Origin: Kaistia soli DSM 19436
Lineage (GTDB): Bacteria; Pseudomonadota; Alphaproteobacteria; Rhizobiales; Kaistiaceae
Direction: 5' to 3'
Assembly (NCBI RefSeq): GCF_900129325.1
Contig: NZ_FQUP01000004.1
Location: forward strand, 186,001-250,000
Length of the DNA: 64,000 nt
Each line of letters begins with the position of its first letter. Within the stretch, counting starts at the first letter, position 1. Positions 42,597 to 50,938 of this stretch are shown piece by piece. Both the position numbers and the translations under genes were made by a program. The notes beneath the pieces are model-generated. The model saw only the letters and a program-made list of their open reading frames with translations. It was not told the origin of the DNA and did no database searches.

Positions 42597-43559
42597 ATGC
42601 TCGAAATCGCTGAATTCATCAGCCCGACGCCGACGCCTGTCTGGCGGCTGGCGCAGCAGGCCGGCGTCAGCCTCGCGGTTGGCGGGTTGCCGCCCGAGGA
42701 TCTTCTCGAAGGCGAGGCACCCTGGGACTTTGCGCCACTGAAGCGGCTCAAGGAGCGCTACGAGGCCGGCGGTTTCAAGCTCGTGGTGATCGAAGCGCGG
42801 CCGCCGCTCAACAAGGCGAAGCGTGGCCTGCCAGGGCGCGACGCGGAGATCGAGACGGTCTGCCGGCTGCTGACCAATATGGGCCGGCTCGGCATTCCCG
42901 TCTGGTGCTACGAGTGGATGACCGACTTCAACTGGGTCAGGACCAATCTCGCGACGCCCTCGCGCGGCGGTTCCGTGGTGACGAGCTTCCGGCTTGAAGA
43001 CGTGCCTGAAGACCTGACCACCAATCCGCCAATCGACGAAGAGGCGCTCTGGGCCCATCTCGAATATTTTCTGAAGAAGGTCCTGCCGGTCGCCGAGAAG
43101 GCAGGCGTCAAGATCTCGATGCATCCGGATGATCCGCCGTTGTCGCCGATCCGCGGTGTCGGGCGGATCATGCGGTCGATCGACAATTATCAGCGTCTGA
43201 TCGAGCTCGTCCCGAGCCCGATGAACACGATCACGCTCTGCCAAGGCAACTTCACGCTGATGACGGACGACCTGCCGGCCGCCATCCGTAAGTTCGGGAA
43301 GACAATCTCCTTCGTTCATTTCCGCGACGTGCGCGGCACACCGGAGGCCTTCGAGGAAACCTGGCACGACGCCGGCAAGACCGACATGCTGGCCTGCATG
43401 AAGGCCTATCGCGACATCGGCTTCGACGGCGTCCTGCGGCCCGATCATGTGCCGACCGTCGAGGGCGACAGCAACGACCATGCCGGCTACTCGGCCTTCG
43501 GGCGGCTTTACGCCATCGGCTATATCCGCGGCCTGCACCAGGCCGTCTACGCATCATGA
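42597..43559 (+). CDS. Mannonate dehydratase, UxuA family, copy 2
   Basis: 320 residues from ATG 42597; an earlier in-frame ATG at 42540 would add 19 poorly conserved residues, and neither start has a strong ribosome-binding site. Metal ligands as in UxuA: His in SMHPDDPPL, Cys in ITLCQGNF, His in FVHFRDVRG, Asp in LRPDHVPTVEGD. The C-terminus AFGRLYAIGYIRGLHQAV matches copy 1 (HAIGYMQGLL). The N-terminal segment SPTPTPVWRLAQQAGV replaces the usual DPVSLEQIRQ-type opening, hinting at a changed substrate. It follows the ABC ATPases in the same operon. Confidence 0.82.
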   Translation: MLEIAEFISPTPTPVWRLAQQAGVSLAVGGLPPEDLLEGEAPWDFAPLKRLKERYEAGGFKLVVIEARPPLNKAKRGLPGRDAEIETVCRLLTNMGRLGIPVWCYEWMTDFNWVRTNLATPSRGGSVVTSFRLEDVPEDLTTNPPIDEEALWAHLEYFLKKVLPVAEKAGVKISMHPDDPPLSPIRGVGRIMRSIDNYQRLIELVPSPMNTITLCQGNFTLMTDDLPAAIRKFGKTISFVHFRDVRGTPEAFEETWHDAGKTDMLACMKAYRDIGFDGVLRPDHVPTVEGDSNDHAGYSAFGRLYAIGYIRGLHQAVYAS

Positions 43560-43581
43560 AGCATCAGGAAGGAACGCGCCG

Positions 43582-44469
43582 ATGAGCGCGACGAGCATGG
43601 CGAATGACCCATCCGCCCCCGCGGCCGGAGGCTCAATCAGGACGATCGCCGTCACAGGCGGCAGCGGGCGCATCGGGCGGGCGATCACCGATGAGGCGGT
43701 GCGTCGCGGGCACCGCGTCATCAGCATTGACCGGGTCGCGCCGCCCGCTAAGGCCGACTTGACGGGCGTCCACTTCGTCGAAGCGGATATTGGCGACTAT
43801 GACGCGCTGGTCGAGGCCTTCCGCGGCGCTGACGCCCTGATCCACATGGCGGCGATCCCAGCGCCGGGGCGCCATCCCGATCACATCATTCATAACAACA
43901 ACGTCGTCGGCAGCTACAACGCACTGCGTGCCGCCGTCGAAGTCGGCATCACCAGGATGGTGCAGGCGTCAAGCGTCAATGCGATCGGGCTTTCCTTCAG
44001 CCGCGAAGCGCATTTCGACTATCTCCCGCTCGATGAACAGCATCCGAACTATTCCGAAGAGCCCTACAGCCTTTCGAAATGGATCTGCGAGCAGCAGGCC
44101 GACAGCTTCGCGCGCCGCTACAGCGAACTCGGCATCGCCTCGATGCGGTTTCACTATGTCTGCGAGGCCCGCGCCAAAGCCGCCGAAATCTATGCTCATG
44201 CGACGCCTGAGATCGCCAAGCATCTCTGGGCCTATACGACGTTCGATGCCGCGGCGCGTGCCTGCCTGCAGGCGCTCGATGCGCCGTTCACCGGCCATGA
44301 GGTTTTCTACATCGTGGCGCCCGATACGGTGGTCGATATACCGAGCCTCGAACTCTCCGCACGCTTCTTCCCGGATGTGCCGGTTCGCGGCGACCTCAGC
44401 GGCTATCGCAGCTTCTTTTCCTCCGCCAAGGCCGAGCGGATGCTCGGCTGGCGCCATACTCTCGACTAG
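43582..44469 (+). CDS. NAD-dependent epimerase/dehydratase-family protein, copy 2
   Basis: 295 residues with AGGAAGGA before the ATG. Nucleotide-binding VTGGSGRIGRAITDEA, catalytic region QASSVNAIG and Y-x-x-x-K in EEPYSLSKWICEQQ. A 15-residue Ala/Pro-rich leader precedes the fold. Shared design with the gene at 27111 (GGSGR(V/I)GR, AAIP, similar C-termini) suggests paralogues with related sugar-acid substrates, for example uronate or hexose dehydrogenase activity, though this is not proven. It lies between a UxuA-type dehydratase and ManD. Confidence 0.83.
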   Translation: MSATSMANDPSAPAAGGSIRTIAVTGGSGRIGRAITDEAVRRGHRVISIDRVAPPAKADLTGVHFVEADIGDYDALVEAFRGADALIHMAAIPAPGRHPDHIIHNNNVVGSYNALRAAVEVGITRMVQASSVNAIGLSFSREAHFDYLPLDEQHPNYSEEPYSLSKWICEQQADSFARRYSELGIASMRFHYVCEARAKAAEIYAHATPEIAKHLWAYTTFDAAARACLQALDAPFTGHEVFYIVAPDTVVDIPSLELSARFFPDVPVRGDLSGYRSFFSSAKAERMLGWRHTLD

Positions 44470-44517
44470 CCCGCCTGTCGCCCGCCGTACCCCCGCCCCG
44501 TCTCAAGGTTGCCTTCC

Positions 44518-45729
44518 ATGAAAATCACCGACGTCAAAGTCATCGTCTGCTCGCCGGGGCGGAACTTCGTCACCGTCAAGATAATGACCGACGAGGGCCT
44601 CTACGGCATCGGCGATGGCACGGTGAACGGCCGCGAGCTCGCGGTCGTCAGCTATCTTCAGGACCACGTCGCGCCGCTGCTGATCGGCCGCGATCCGGCC
44701 CGGATCGAGGATATCTGGCAGTATCTCTATCGCGGTGCGTATTGGCGGCGCGGGCCGATCACGATGGCGGCCATCTCGGCCGTCGACATGGCGTTGTGGG
44801 ATATCAAGGGCAAGGCGGCCAACATGCCGCTCTATCAGCTGCTCGGCGGCGCCTCCCGCGAGAAGGTGATGGTCTATTCGCATGCGCAGGGCATGACGAT
44901 CGAGGAAGCGGTCGATGCAGTCGGCAAGAAGCGTGACGAGGGCTACCTCGCGATCCGCGCCCAGGTCGGCATTCCCGGCCTGCCCGCCATCTACGGCACC
45001 GGCAAGGGCTCGGTGCAGGGTACAGGCGGGATGGTCGACGCGCTGCCGAACGAGGAAGTCTGGTCGACCTCGAAATACATGGTCCACATCCCCAAGCTGT
45101 TCCAGCGGCTCCGCGACACCTATGGCGATGAACCGCATCTCCTGCACGACACGCATCATCGCCTGACGCCGATCGAGGCGGCGCGGCTCGGCAAGGATCT
45201 GGAGCCGTATCGCCTGTTCTGGCTTGAGGATCCGGTGCCGGCCGAATTGCAGGAGGGCTACCGCCTCATCCGCCAGCACACGACGACGCCGATTGCGCTC
45301 GGCGAGGTGTTCAACACGATCTGGGACGCGAAGCTGGTCATGGAGGAGCAGCTCATCGACTATATCCGCGCCACATCAGTTCATGCTGGTGGCGTCACCG
45401 GGCTCCGGCGGATCTTCGACTTCGCGTCGGTCTATCATATCCGCACCGCCTGCCACGGGCCGATGGACGTCTCCCCGGTCGCCATGGGCGCCAATGTCCA
45501 TATCGATCTCTGGGTGCCGAATTTCGGCATCCAGGAATTCTCCGGCTACACGCCGCTGATGCATGAGGTCTTCCCCCATGCCTGGCAGCAGGACGGCGGC
45601 CATCTGCATCCGGGCGAAGCGCCCGGCCACGGCGTCGATATCGACGAGGATCTCGCAGCCCAATACCCCTATGAGCGCGCCTATCTGCCGGTCAACCGGC
45701 TCGAGGACGGCACGATCTGGCACTGGTAG
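44518..45729 (+). CDS. manD: D-mannonate dehydratase, ManD family (enolase superfamily)
   Basis: 403 residues, the standard ManD length, from ATG 44518 with AAGG upstream. Converts D-mannonate (and often D-gluconate) to 2-keto-3-deoxygluconate. Catalytic and metal residues match the characterised enzyme almost number for number: R147, Y159 (ARAQ-type [10 protein letters not shown]), D211 and H213 (LLHDTHHR), E237 ([10 protein letters not shown]), E263 (ALGEVFNT), H313 ([10 protein letters not shown]). The C-terminus [15 protein letters not shown] is diagnostic. A UxuA-fold gene for nominally the same reaction lies two genes upstream. Confidence 0.94.
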   Translation: MKITDVKVIVCSPGRNFVTVKIMTDEGLYGIGDGTVNGRELAVVSYLQDHVAPLLIGRDPARIEDIWQYLYRGAYWRRGPITMAAISAVDMALWDIKGKAANMPLYQLLGGASREKVMVYSHAQGMTIEEAVDAVGKKRDEGYLAIRAQVGIPGLPAIYGTGKGSVQGTGGMVDALPNEEVWSTSKYMVHIPKLFQRLRDTYGDEPHLLHDTHHRLTPIEAARLGKDLEPYRLFWLEDPVPAELQEGYRLIRQHTTTPIALGEVFNTIWDAKLVMEEQLIDYIRATSVHAGGVTGLRRIFDFASVYHIRTACHGPMDVSPVAMGANVHIDLWVPNFGIQEFSGYTPLMHEVFPHAWQQDGGHLHPGEAPGHGVDIDEDLAAQYPYERAYLPVNRLEDGTIWHW

Positions 45730-45768
45730 CGCCACGCGGCGCATCGCGGAATTTCGGAGGAGAACACC

Positions 45769-46515
45769 ATGATCGAGACGAAGGACATCGTCCGGCCGCC
45801 GGTTGAACTGGTTCGCGCGCTGCAGGCGCTTGGCTGCGCGACGGCCTGCAGCACGCTGCACCATATGGGCGTGCGCGACACCTTCATCGAAGGCCCCGTC
45901 GCCTGGACACCGGGACGCGCGGTCGCCGGACCAGCGCTGACGCTGCAATTCATGCCGAAGCGCGAGGACCTCTACGGCGACGGCGAATATCTCGATCCCG
46001 AGAAGCAGCTGCACCGCCATGTGCTCTATCACACGCAGCCCGGCGACATCGTCGTGGTCGATGCGCGCGGCGATATGCGCTCAGGCATCTTCGGCGAGAT
46101 GATGCTGACCTATTTCAAGGGCCGCGGTGGCGCCGGCGTCGTCATCGACGGCTGCATCCGCGATTTCCCGCACGCCAAGCAGATCGATCTCGGCTATTGG
46201 CTGCGCGGCGTGACGCCGAACTTCCACACCCAGACCAAGCTGATGCCCTTCGCCGTCAACACGCCGATCGCCTGCGGCGGCGTCACCGTGATGCCAGGCG
46301 ACATCATCGTCGCCGATGATGACGGCGCCTGCGTCGTTCCGGCGGCGCTCGGCTACCAGGTGCTGGAACATGCCGGCACGCATCACGACTGGGAGGACTT
46401 CTCGCGCGAGATGCTGCTCAAGGGCGGCTCGCTGCAGCGCTATTATCCGTTGTCCGACGAAGCGCGCCCCGAATATGAGGAGTGGCGCAAGAGCAACCCC
46501 CTCCCCACGCTCTGA
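45769..46515 (+). CDS. RraA-like aldolase/decarboxylase family protein (copy 2)
   Basis: 248 residues; GGAGGAGAACACC precedes the ATG. Active-site block VVIDGCIRD with R131 and D132, and PGDIIVADDDGACVVP. It shares long identical stretches with copy 1 at 18927-19691 (for example MPKREDLYG, DPEKQLHRHVLY, TQPGD, GIFGEMMLT). Sitting directly after ManD and before another dehydratase, it is a good candidate for the aldolase that cleaves a keto-deoxy sugar acid to pyruvate and an aldehyde without phosphorylation. That function is inferred. Confidence 0.86.
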   Translation: MIETKDIVRPPVELVRALQALGCATACSTLHHMGVRDTFIEGPVAWTPGRAVAGPALTLQFMPKREDLYGDGEYLDPEKQLHRHVLYHTQPGDIVVVDARGDMRSGIFGEMMLTYFKGRGGAGVVIDGCIRDFPHAKQIDLGYWLRGVTPNFHTQTKLMPFAVNTPIACGGVTVMPGDIIVADDDGACVVPAALGYQVLEHAGTHHDWEDFSREMLLKGGSLQRYYPLSDEARPEYEEWRKSNPLPTL

Positions 46516-46557
46516 GCCGTTTCCTCGCTTCTTCCTCGAACTGTCGGACCACTCGCG

Positions 46558-47709
46558 ATGAAAATCACGGAAATCCGCGCCTATCCCGTCTGGGTCGGCA
46601 CGCGCAACCAGCTTCTGGTCAAGATTGAAACAGACGAAGGCGTGTTCGGTTGGGGCGAGAGCGGGCTCTCGGGCCGCGAGAAGGCGGTGGTCGGCGCTCT
46701 CGAGCACTATCGGGAATTCCTCATCGGCCGCGATCCGTTCCGGATCGGGGCCCTGTGGCAGGAGATGTATCGCAGCCAGTATTTCGAGGGCGGGCGCGTG
46801 CTGCAGGCGGCCATCTCGGCCATCGACATCGCGCTCTACGATATCCTCGGCAAGGCCCTTGGCGTACCGGTCCACCAGCTTCTTGGCGGCAAGCAGCGCG
46901 ATCGCATTCCGACCTTCGCGTCGACGACGGCCGCGCCCGGCGAGGCGATGATCGAGCAGGCAAAGGAGTTGGTGGCGGCAGGCTGGGTCGCCATGCGCCT
47001 GTCGCCCTCCGGCCACGCCAACCCGACGGTGTATGAGCCGCGCGAGCATATCGCGACGACCGCCAAATGGTGCGTCAAGGCGCGCGAGGAGCTCGGCGGC
47101 GATGTTGTGCTCGGCATCGACTATCACCACCGCCTATCGGTCGCCGAGGCGGCAAGCTTCTGCCAGAAGATGCCGTCCGGCACGCTCGATTTCCTGGAGG
47201 AGCCGATCCGCGACGAGACGCCGGAAGCCTATGAGGCGCTGCGGCGGATGGTCGACATCCCCTTCGCCATCGGCGAGGAATTCGCCTCGAAATGGCAGTT
47301 CCTGCCCTTCATCGAGCGCGACATCCACCAATTTAACCGCATCGACATCTGCAATGTCGGCGGACTGACCGAGGCGATGAAGGTCGCCGGATGGAGCGAG
47401 GCGCATTATGTCGACATGATGCCGCATAATCCGCTCGGGCCGATCTGCACGGCGGCAACCGTGCATTTCGCGGCAGCCGTGGCGAACTTCTCCTGGCTGG
47501 AGACCCGCACCTCGACCGCCGAACAGCTCGGCTTCGACAATTCTGATTTCTTCCCCGTCCAGCCGCGCATCGAGAACGCGCATTATGCGGTCACGGATAC
47601 ACCAGGCCTCGGCGTCGAGGTGAACGAGACGCTGATCCAGCAGCAGAGCTTCAAGTTCTGGGAAGCACCGCACCTGAAGCGCCACGATGGCTCGGTGACG
47701 AATTGGTAG
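46558..47709 (+). CDS. Enolase-superfamily sugar-acid dehydratase, copy 5
   Basis: 383 residues. Metal ligands D188 (VLGIDYHHR), E214 (DFLEEPIRDE) and E240 (AIGEEFAS); dyad D263 (NRIDICNVGG) and H290 (MMPHNPLGP). The D-Y-H pattern after strand 3 and MPHNPLGP are typical of galactonate-type dehydratases. The last codons overlap the TTG start of the lactonase gene. The C-terminus (LKRHDGSVTNW) is like the DGSI/TxxW tail of DgoD-group enzymes. Confidence 0.9.
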   Translation: MKITEIRAYPVWVGTRNQLLVKIETDEGVFGWGESGLSGREKAVVGALEHYREFLIGRDPFRIGALWQEMYRSQYFEGGRVLQAAISAIDIALYDILGKALGVPVHQLLGGKQRDRIPTFASTTAAPGEAMIEQAKELVAAGWVAMRLSPSGHANPTVYEPREHIATTAKWCVKAREELGGDVVLGIDYHHRLSVAEAASFCQKMPSGTLDFLEEPIRDETPEAYEALRRMVDIPFAIGEEFASKWQFLPFIERDIHQFNRIDICNVGGLTEAMKVAGWSEAHYVDMMPHNPLGPICTAATVHFAAAVANFSWLETRTSTAEQLGFDNSDFFPVQPRIENAHYAVTDTPGLGVEVNETLIQQQSFKFWEAPHLKRHDGSVTNW

Positions 47710-48629
47710 CGCTGCCGCTGAAAGAGATCGAGACGCCGGCCTTCGAGGTCATCGACCCGCGTTTCGAAGCCTGCACCGTCCCGGACGCCGGCGCACGCCG
47801 CATCTGGAGCGGCGGGCGCTGGGCGGAGGGACCGGCCTGGCTGGCGAGCCAGGGCCTGCTCGTCTGGTCGGATATTCCCGGCGATACGATCTGGTCGTGG
47901 CACGAGGCCAGCGACACGGTTTCGACGTTCCGCTATCCGGCCAACAGTCCGAACGGCAACACGGTCGATCGTTCGGGCCGGCTTGTCTCTTGCGAACAGA
48001 CGCCGCACCGGATCACGCGAACGGAGACAGACGGCAGCATCACATCGCTTGTCGACCGCATCGAGGGGCGTCGCTTCCAGTCGCCGAACGACGTCGTCGT
48101 TAAATCCGACGGCTCGATCTGGTTCAGCGATCCGAGCTATGGCCGCAAGGCCGAGCGCCCTGCAGGCGCCGATGTCGAGGGCTGCCATGTCTACCGCTTC
48201 GATCCCGCGACAGGCGCAGTGCGACAGGTGACGCATGACTTCGTCATGCCGAACGGCCTCGCCTTCTCGCCGGACGAGAGCTTGCTCTACATCGTGGACA
48301 CCGGCAGCACGCATCTGGCGGACGGCCCCAACCATCTTCGCCGCTTCCGGGTCGGCGCCGATGGCGCCCTTTCGGGCGGCGAGGTGCTGATCGCCGAGCC
48401 TGGCGGCCATTTCGACGGACTGCGCGCCGATACGGAGGGCCGCCTCTGGATGGGGACCGACGACGGTGTCCGCTGCTACTGGCCGGACGGGACATTGATC
48501 GGTCGTCTGCGGCTACCCGAGCGCGCCGCGAACCTCACCTTTGGCGGCGCCGACGGCCACCTCCTGATGATGACGGCGACGACCTCCGTCTATGTCTGCC
48601 GTGTGAATGCAGCCGGCGCAACGCCCTAG
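47703..48629 (+). CDS. SMP-30/gluconolactonase-family lactonase
   Basis: 308 residues of the six-bladed SMP-30 propeller, metal-dependent hydrolases of aldonolactones and other sugar lactones. The only start that spares the conserved N-terminus is TTG 47703, which overlaps the dehydratase stop by 7 bases. Metal-site blocks: EGPAW (Glu), FQSPNDVVV (Asn), MPNGLAFSPDE with YIVDTG (Asn/Asp), and HFDGLRADTEGRLWMG. It supplies the lactone-opening step expected between a sugar dehydrogenase and the acid-sugar dehydratases around it. Confidence 0.88.
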   Translation: MVALPLKEIETPAFEVIDPRFEACTVPDAGARRIWSGGRWAEGPAWLASQGLLVWSDIPGDTIWSWHEASDTVSTFRYPANSPNGNTVDRSGRLVSCEQTPHRITRTETDGSITSLVDRIEGRRFQSPNDVVVKSDGSIWFSDPSYGRKAERPAGADVEGCHVYRFDPATGAVRQVTHDFVMPNGLAFSPDESLLYIVDTGSTHLADGPNHLRRFRVGADGALSGGEVLIAEPGGHFDGLRADTEGRLWMGTDDGVRCYWPDGTLIGRLRLPERAANLTFGGADGHLLMMTATTSVYVCRVNAAGATP

Positions 48630-48650
48630 ACGGCGGATCGGAGCCCAGTC

Positions 48651-49826
48651 ATGAAGATCACTGCGATCGAAACCCACATCGTCAATGCCGATCTGCGCAA
48701 CTGGGTGTTCGTGCGCGTGCTGACAGACGAGCCCGGCCTGTACGGCTGGGGCGAGGCGACGCTCGAATGGAAGGCGCGCGCCATCGTCGGCACCATCGCC
48801 GATCTCGAGCCGCTGGTTCTTGGACGTGACCCGCGCGACATCGAGCAGGCGGTGCGCGCCATGAAGAAGCACGGCTTCTGGCAGCCACTCGGCGTCATCG
48901 GCATGACCGCATTGTCCGGCATCGAGATGGCGCTCTGGGACATTTTCGGCAAGTCGCTCGGTGTTCCTGTCTGGCGCTTGCTCGGCGGCAAGGTCCGCGA
49001 CCGCGTCCCCGTCTACACCCATCTTGGCCTCGGCGAGATGGACGCCGTCTATAATTCCATGGATGCCAGTTCGCTCGTGGAGCGCGGGCTCGCCGTCAAG
49101 GAACAGGGCTACAGGGCGATGAAGATCGTCAACGTGCCCTACACGCACTACACGGCGACGCCGCGTGCTATCGACGACTTCGCGAACAGCATGGCGGCGC
49201 TCCGCGATGCCGTCGGCCCCGAGATCGAGTTGATGGTGGATTTCCACGGCCGCTGCGCCTCCGCCGGCGCGGCGCTGGCCTATCTCCATGCGCTCGAGCC
49301 GTTCAACGTGATGTTCGCCGAGGAGCCGATCCCGCCTGGCGACGTCCCGTCGATGAAGGCGATCGCCATGGCCTCGCGCGTGCCGATCGCGCATGGCGAG
49401 CGGCTGACCAGCGCGGCGGAGTTTGCACCTTATATCGAGGCACGCACCATGACGGTGGCGCAGCCCGACCTCTGCCATTGCGGCGGCTTCAGCGAGGCGA
49501 GGCGCATTGCAGCGCTCGCCGAGGTCGCCGGCATCGGCCTTGCGCCACATAATCCGCTCGGACCGATCGCTGGCGTGGCAGCCCTGCATTTCGACATCGC
49601 GACGCCGAATGTCATCATCCAGGAGGAGATGACCGGCGCCGTGCCTTGGTATTTCGAGGTCGTCGACGGCCCGATCCGGCGCGTAGACGGCGCCTGGCAG
49701 ATCCCCGAGCGGCCCGGCCTCGGCATCGAGGTCGACCTCGCGGTAGCGGCGCGGCACCCCTGGAAACAGGAACCGTTCCCGACCCGCGCGGCAGCCATGC
49801 CCGATGGCACGATCGTGGATTGGTAA
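48651..49826 (+). CDS. Enolase-superfamily dehydratase, galactonate-dehydratase-like, copy 6
   Basis: 391 residues. Metal ligands D197 and H199 (LMVDFHGRC), E225 (MFAEEPIPPG), E250 (IAHGERL); dyad D273 (VAQPDLCHCGG) and H300 (LAPHNPLGP). DFHGR, EEPIPP, GERL and APHNPLGP together are the D-galactonate dehydratase (DgoD) pattern. The C-terminal MPDGTIVDW tail also fits. D-galactonate to 2-keto-3-deoxygalactonate is likely, though related aldonates are possible. It starts 21 bases after the lactonase. Confidence 0.9.
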   Translation: MKITAIETHIVNADLRNWVFVRVLTDEPGLYGWGEATLEWKARAIVGTIADLEPLVLGRDPRDIEQAVRAMKKHGFWQPLGVIGMTALSGIEMALWDIFGKSLGVPVWRLLGGKVRDRVPVYTHLGLGEMDAVYNSMDASSLVERGLAVKEQGYRAMKIVNVPYTHYTATPRAIDDFANSMAALRDAVGPEIELMVDFHGRCASAGAALAYLHALEPFNVMFAEEPIPPGDVPSMKAIAMASRVPIAHGERLTSAAEFAPYIEARTMTVAQPDLCHCGGFSEARRIAALAEVAGIGLAPHNPLGPIAGVAALHFDIATPNVIIQEEMTGAVPWYFEVVDGPIRRVDGAWQIPERPGLGIEVDLAVAARHPWKQEPFPTRAAAMPDGTIVDW

Positions 49827-49830
49827 ACCG

Positions 49831-50607
49831 ATGACAGCCCGCCTTCAGGACAAAGTCGCGATCATCACGGGCGCCGGACGCGGCATCGGCGCAGCCATCG
49901 CCCATGCCTTCGCGCGCGAGGGCGCCGCGGTCGTCATCGCAGAACGCGACGCAGCGACAGGCCGGGCAACCGCCGACACTATCGCGGCGACCGGCGCGAG
50001 CGTCCTGTTCGTCGAGACCGACGTCACGTCCGATGCCGCGGTCCAGGGCGCCGCCGAGGCGACGCTGGCCCGCTTCGGGCGGATCGACATCCTCGTCAAC
50101 AATGCCGGCATCAATGTCTTCCACAAGCCGCATGAGACGACGGAGGCGGAGTGGCGACGCTGCTTCGATGTCGATCTCGACGGCGTCTGGCGCATGTCGA
50201 AGGCGGTCCTGCCGGCCTTGCGGGCGCAGCGCTCGGGCGCGATCGTCAATATCGCCTCCTCGCATTCCTTCTCGATCATTCCAGGCTGCTTCCCCTACCC
50301 GGTGGCAAAGCACGGGCTGCTCGGCCTGACGCGGGCGCTCGGCATCGACTATGCGGCGGAAGGCATCCGCGTGAATGCTATTGCGCCGGGTTATATCGAG
50401 ACGGATCTGGCGATCGACTACTGGAACACCTTTCCAGACCCGGCGGCCGAGCGGAAGCGCGTCTTCGACATGCATCCTCCAAAACGCATCGGGCGACCCG
50501 AGGAGGTCGCAATGACCGCACTGTTCCTCGCCTCCGACGAGGCGCCCTTCATCAATGCCGCCTGCATCGTCATCGATGGCGGCCGCTCGGTGCTCTATCA
50601 CGAGTAG
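49831..50607 (+). CDS. Short-chain dehydrogenase/reductase (classical SDR)
   Basis: 258 residues from ATG 49831, four bases after the dehydratase stop. Cofactor loop TGAGRGIG, NNAGIN, catalytic Ser in IVNIASSHSF, and Y-x-x-x-K in FPYPVAKHG. Acid/base preference suggests NAD(H) use (VIAERDAA: an acidic residue after strand 2). As last gene of the cluster it may oxidise the starting aldose to a lactone or reduce an aldehyde product. Substrate not deducible. Confidence 0.92.
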   Translation: MTARLQDKVAIITGAGRGIGAAIAHAFAREGAAVVIAERDAATGRATADTIAATGASVLFVETDVTSDAAVQGAAEATLARFGRIDILVNNAGINVFHKPHETTEAEWRRCFDVDLDGVWRMSKAVLPALRAQRSGAIVNIASSHSFSIIPGCFPYPVAKHGLLGLTRALGIDYAAEGIRVNAIAPGYIETDLAIDYWNTFPDPAAERKRVFDMHPPKRIGRPEEVAMTALFLASDEAPFINAACIVIDGGRSVLYHE

Positions 50608-50938
50608 CCGACGGCCCGGCCGTCAGGGGCAGACCATCCCGCAGGCCATGCAAACCGCTGCCGCAACGCGATTTTGAAGCGCGGAAGCAGTGCCTAGCGG
50701 CACTCGGACTCAAACCTCCTCTCACTTTTTCGTGACGACAGGAGTGACAGCCGCCGCGACGGATTTCCGGCGTCGTCGGAACCCCATGTCCGGCGCAGGC
50801 CGCTTTACGGCGACTTTGTGTCGGCCGCATCACGCGCCGCAACATGCCCTTTTCCGCACCGCGCAACCTTACGCGGATTTAATGGATCGGCCCCGCATAG
50901 CCGGTTCATAGCTGGCAGCAGTAACAGGGGATCTCGTC
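50608..50938. other. Intergenic region between sugar-acid cluster and second efflux operon
   Basis: About 330 bases. A short hairpin (50610-50624) directly follows the SDR gene. The rest shows no coding signal. AGGGG near 50926 is the probable ribosome-binding site of the next gene. No regulator gene (TetR, MarR) for the efflux system is found here. Confidence 0.4.
50610..50624 (+). terminator. Short GC hairpin after the SDR gene
   Basis: GACGGC and GCCGTC pair around CCG, starting 3 bases after the stop. Tight and GC-rich, without a U-run; likely marks the end of the sugar-acid operon. Confidence 0.4.
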
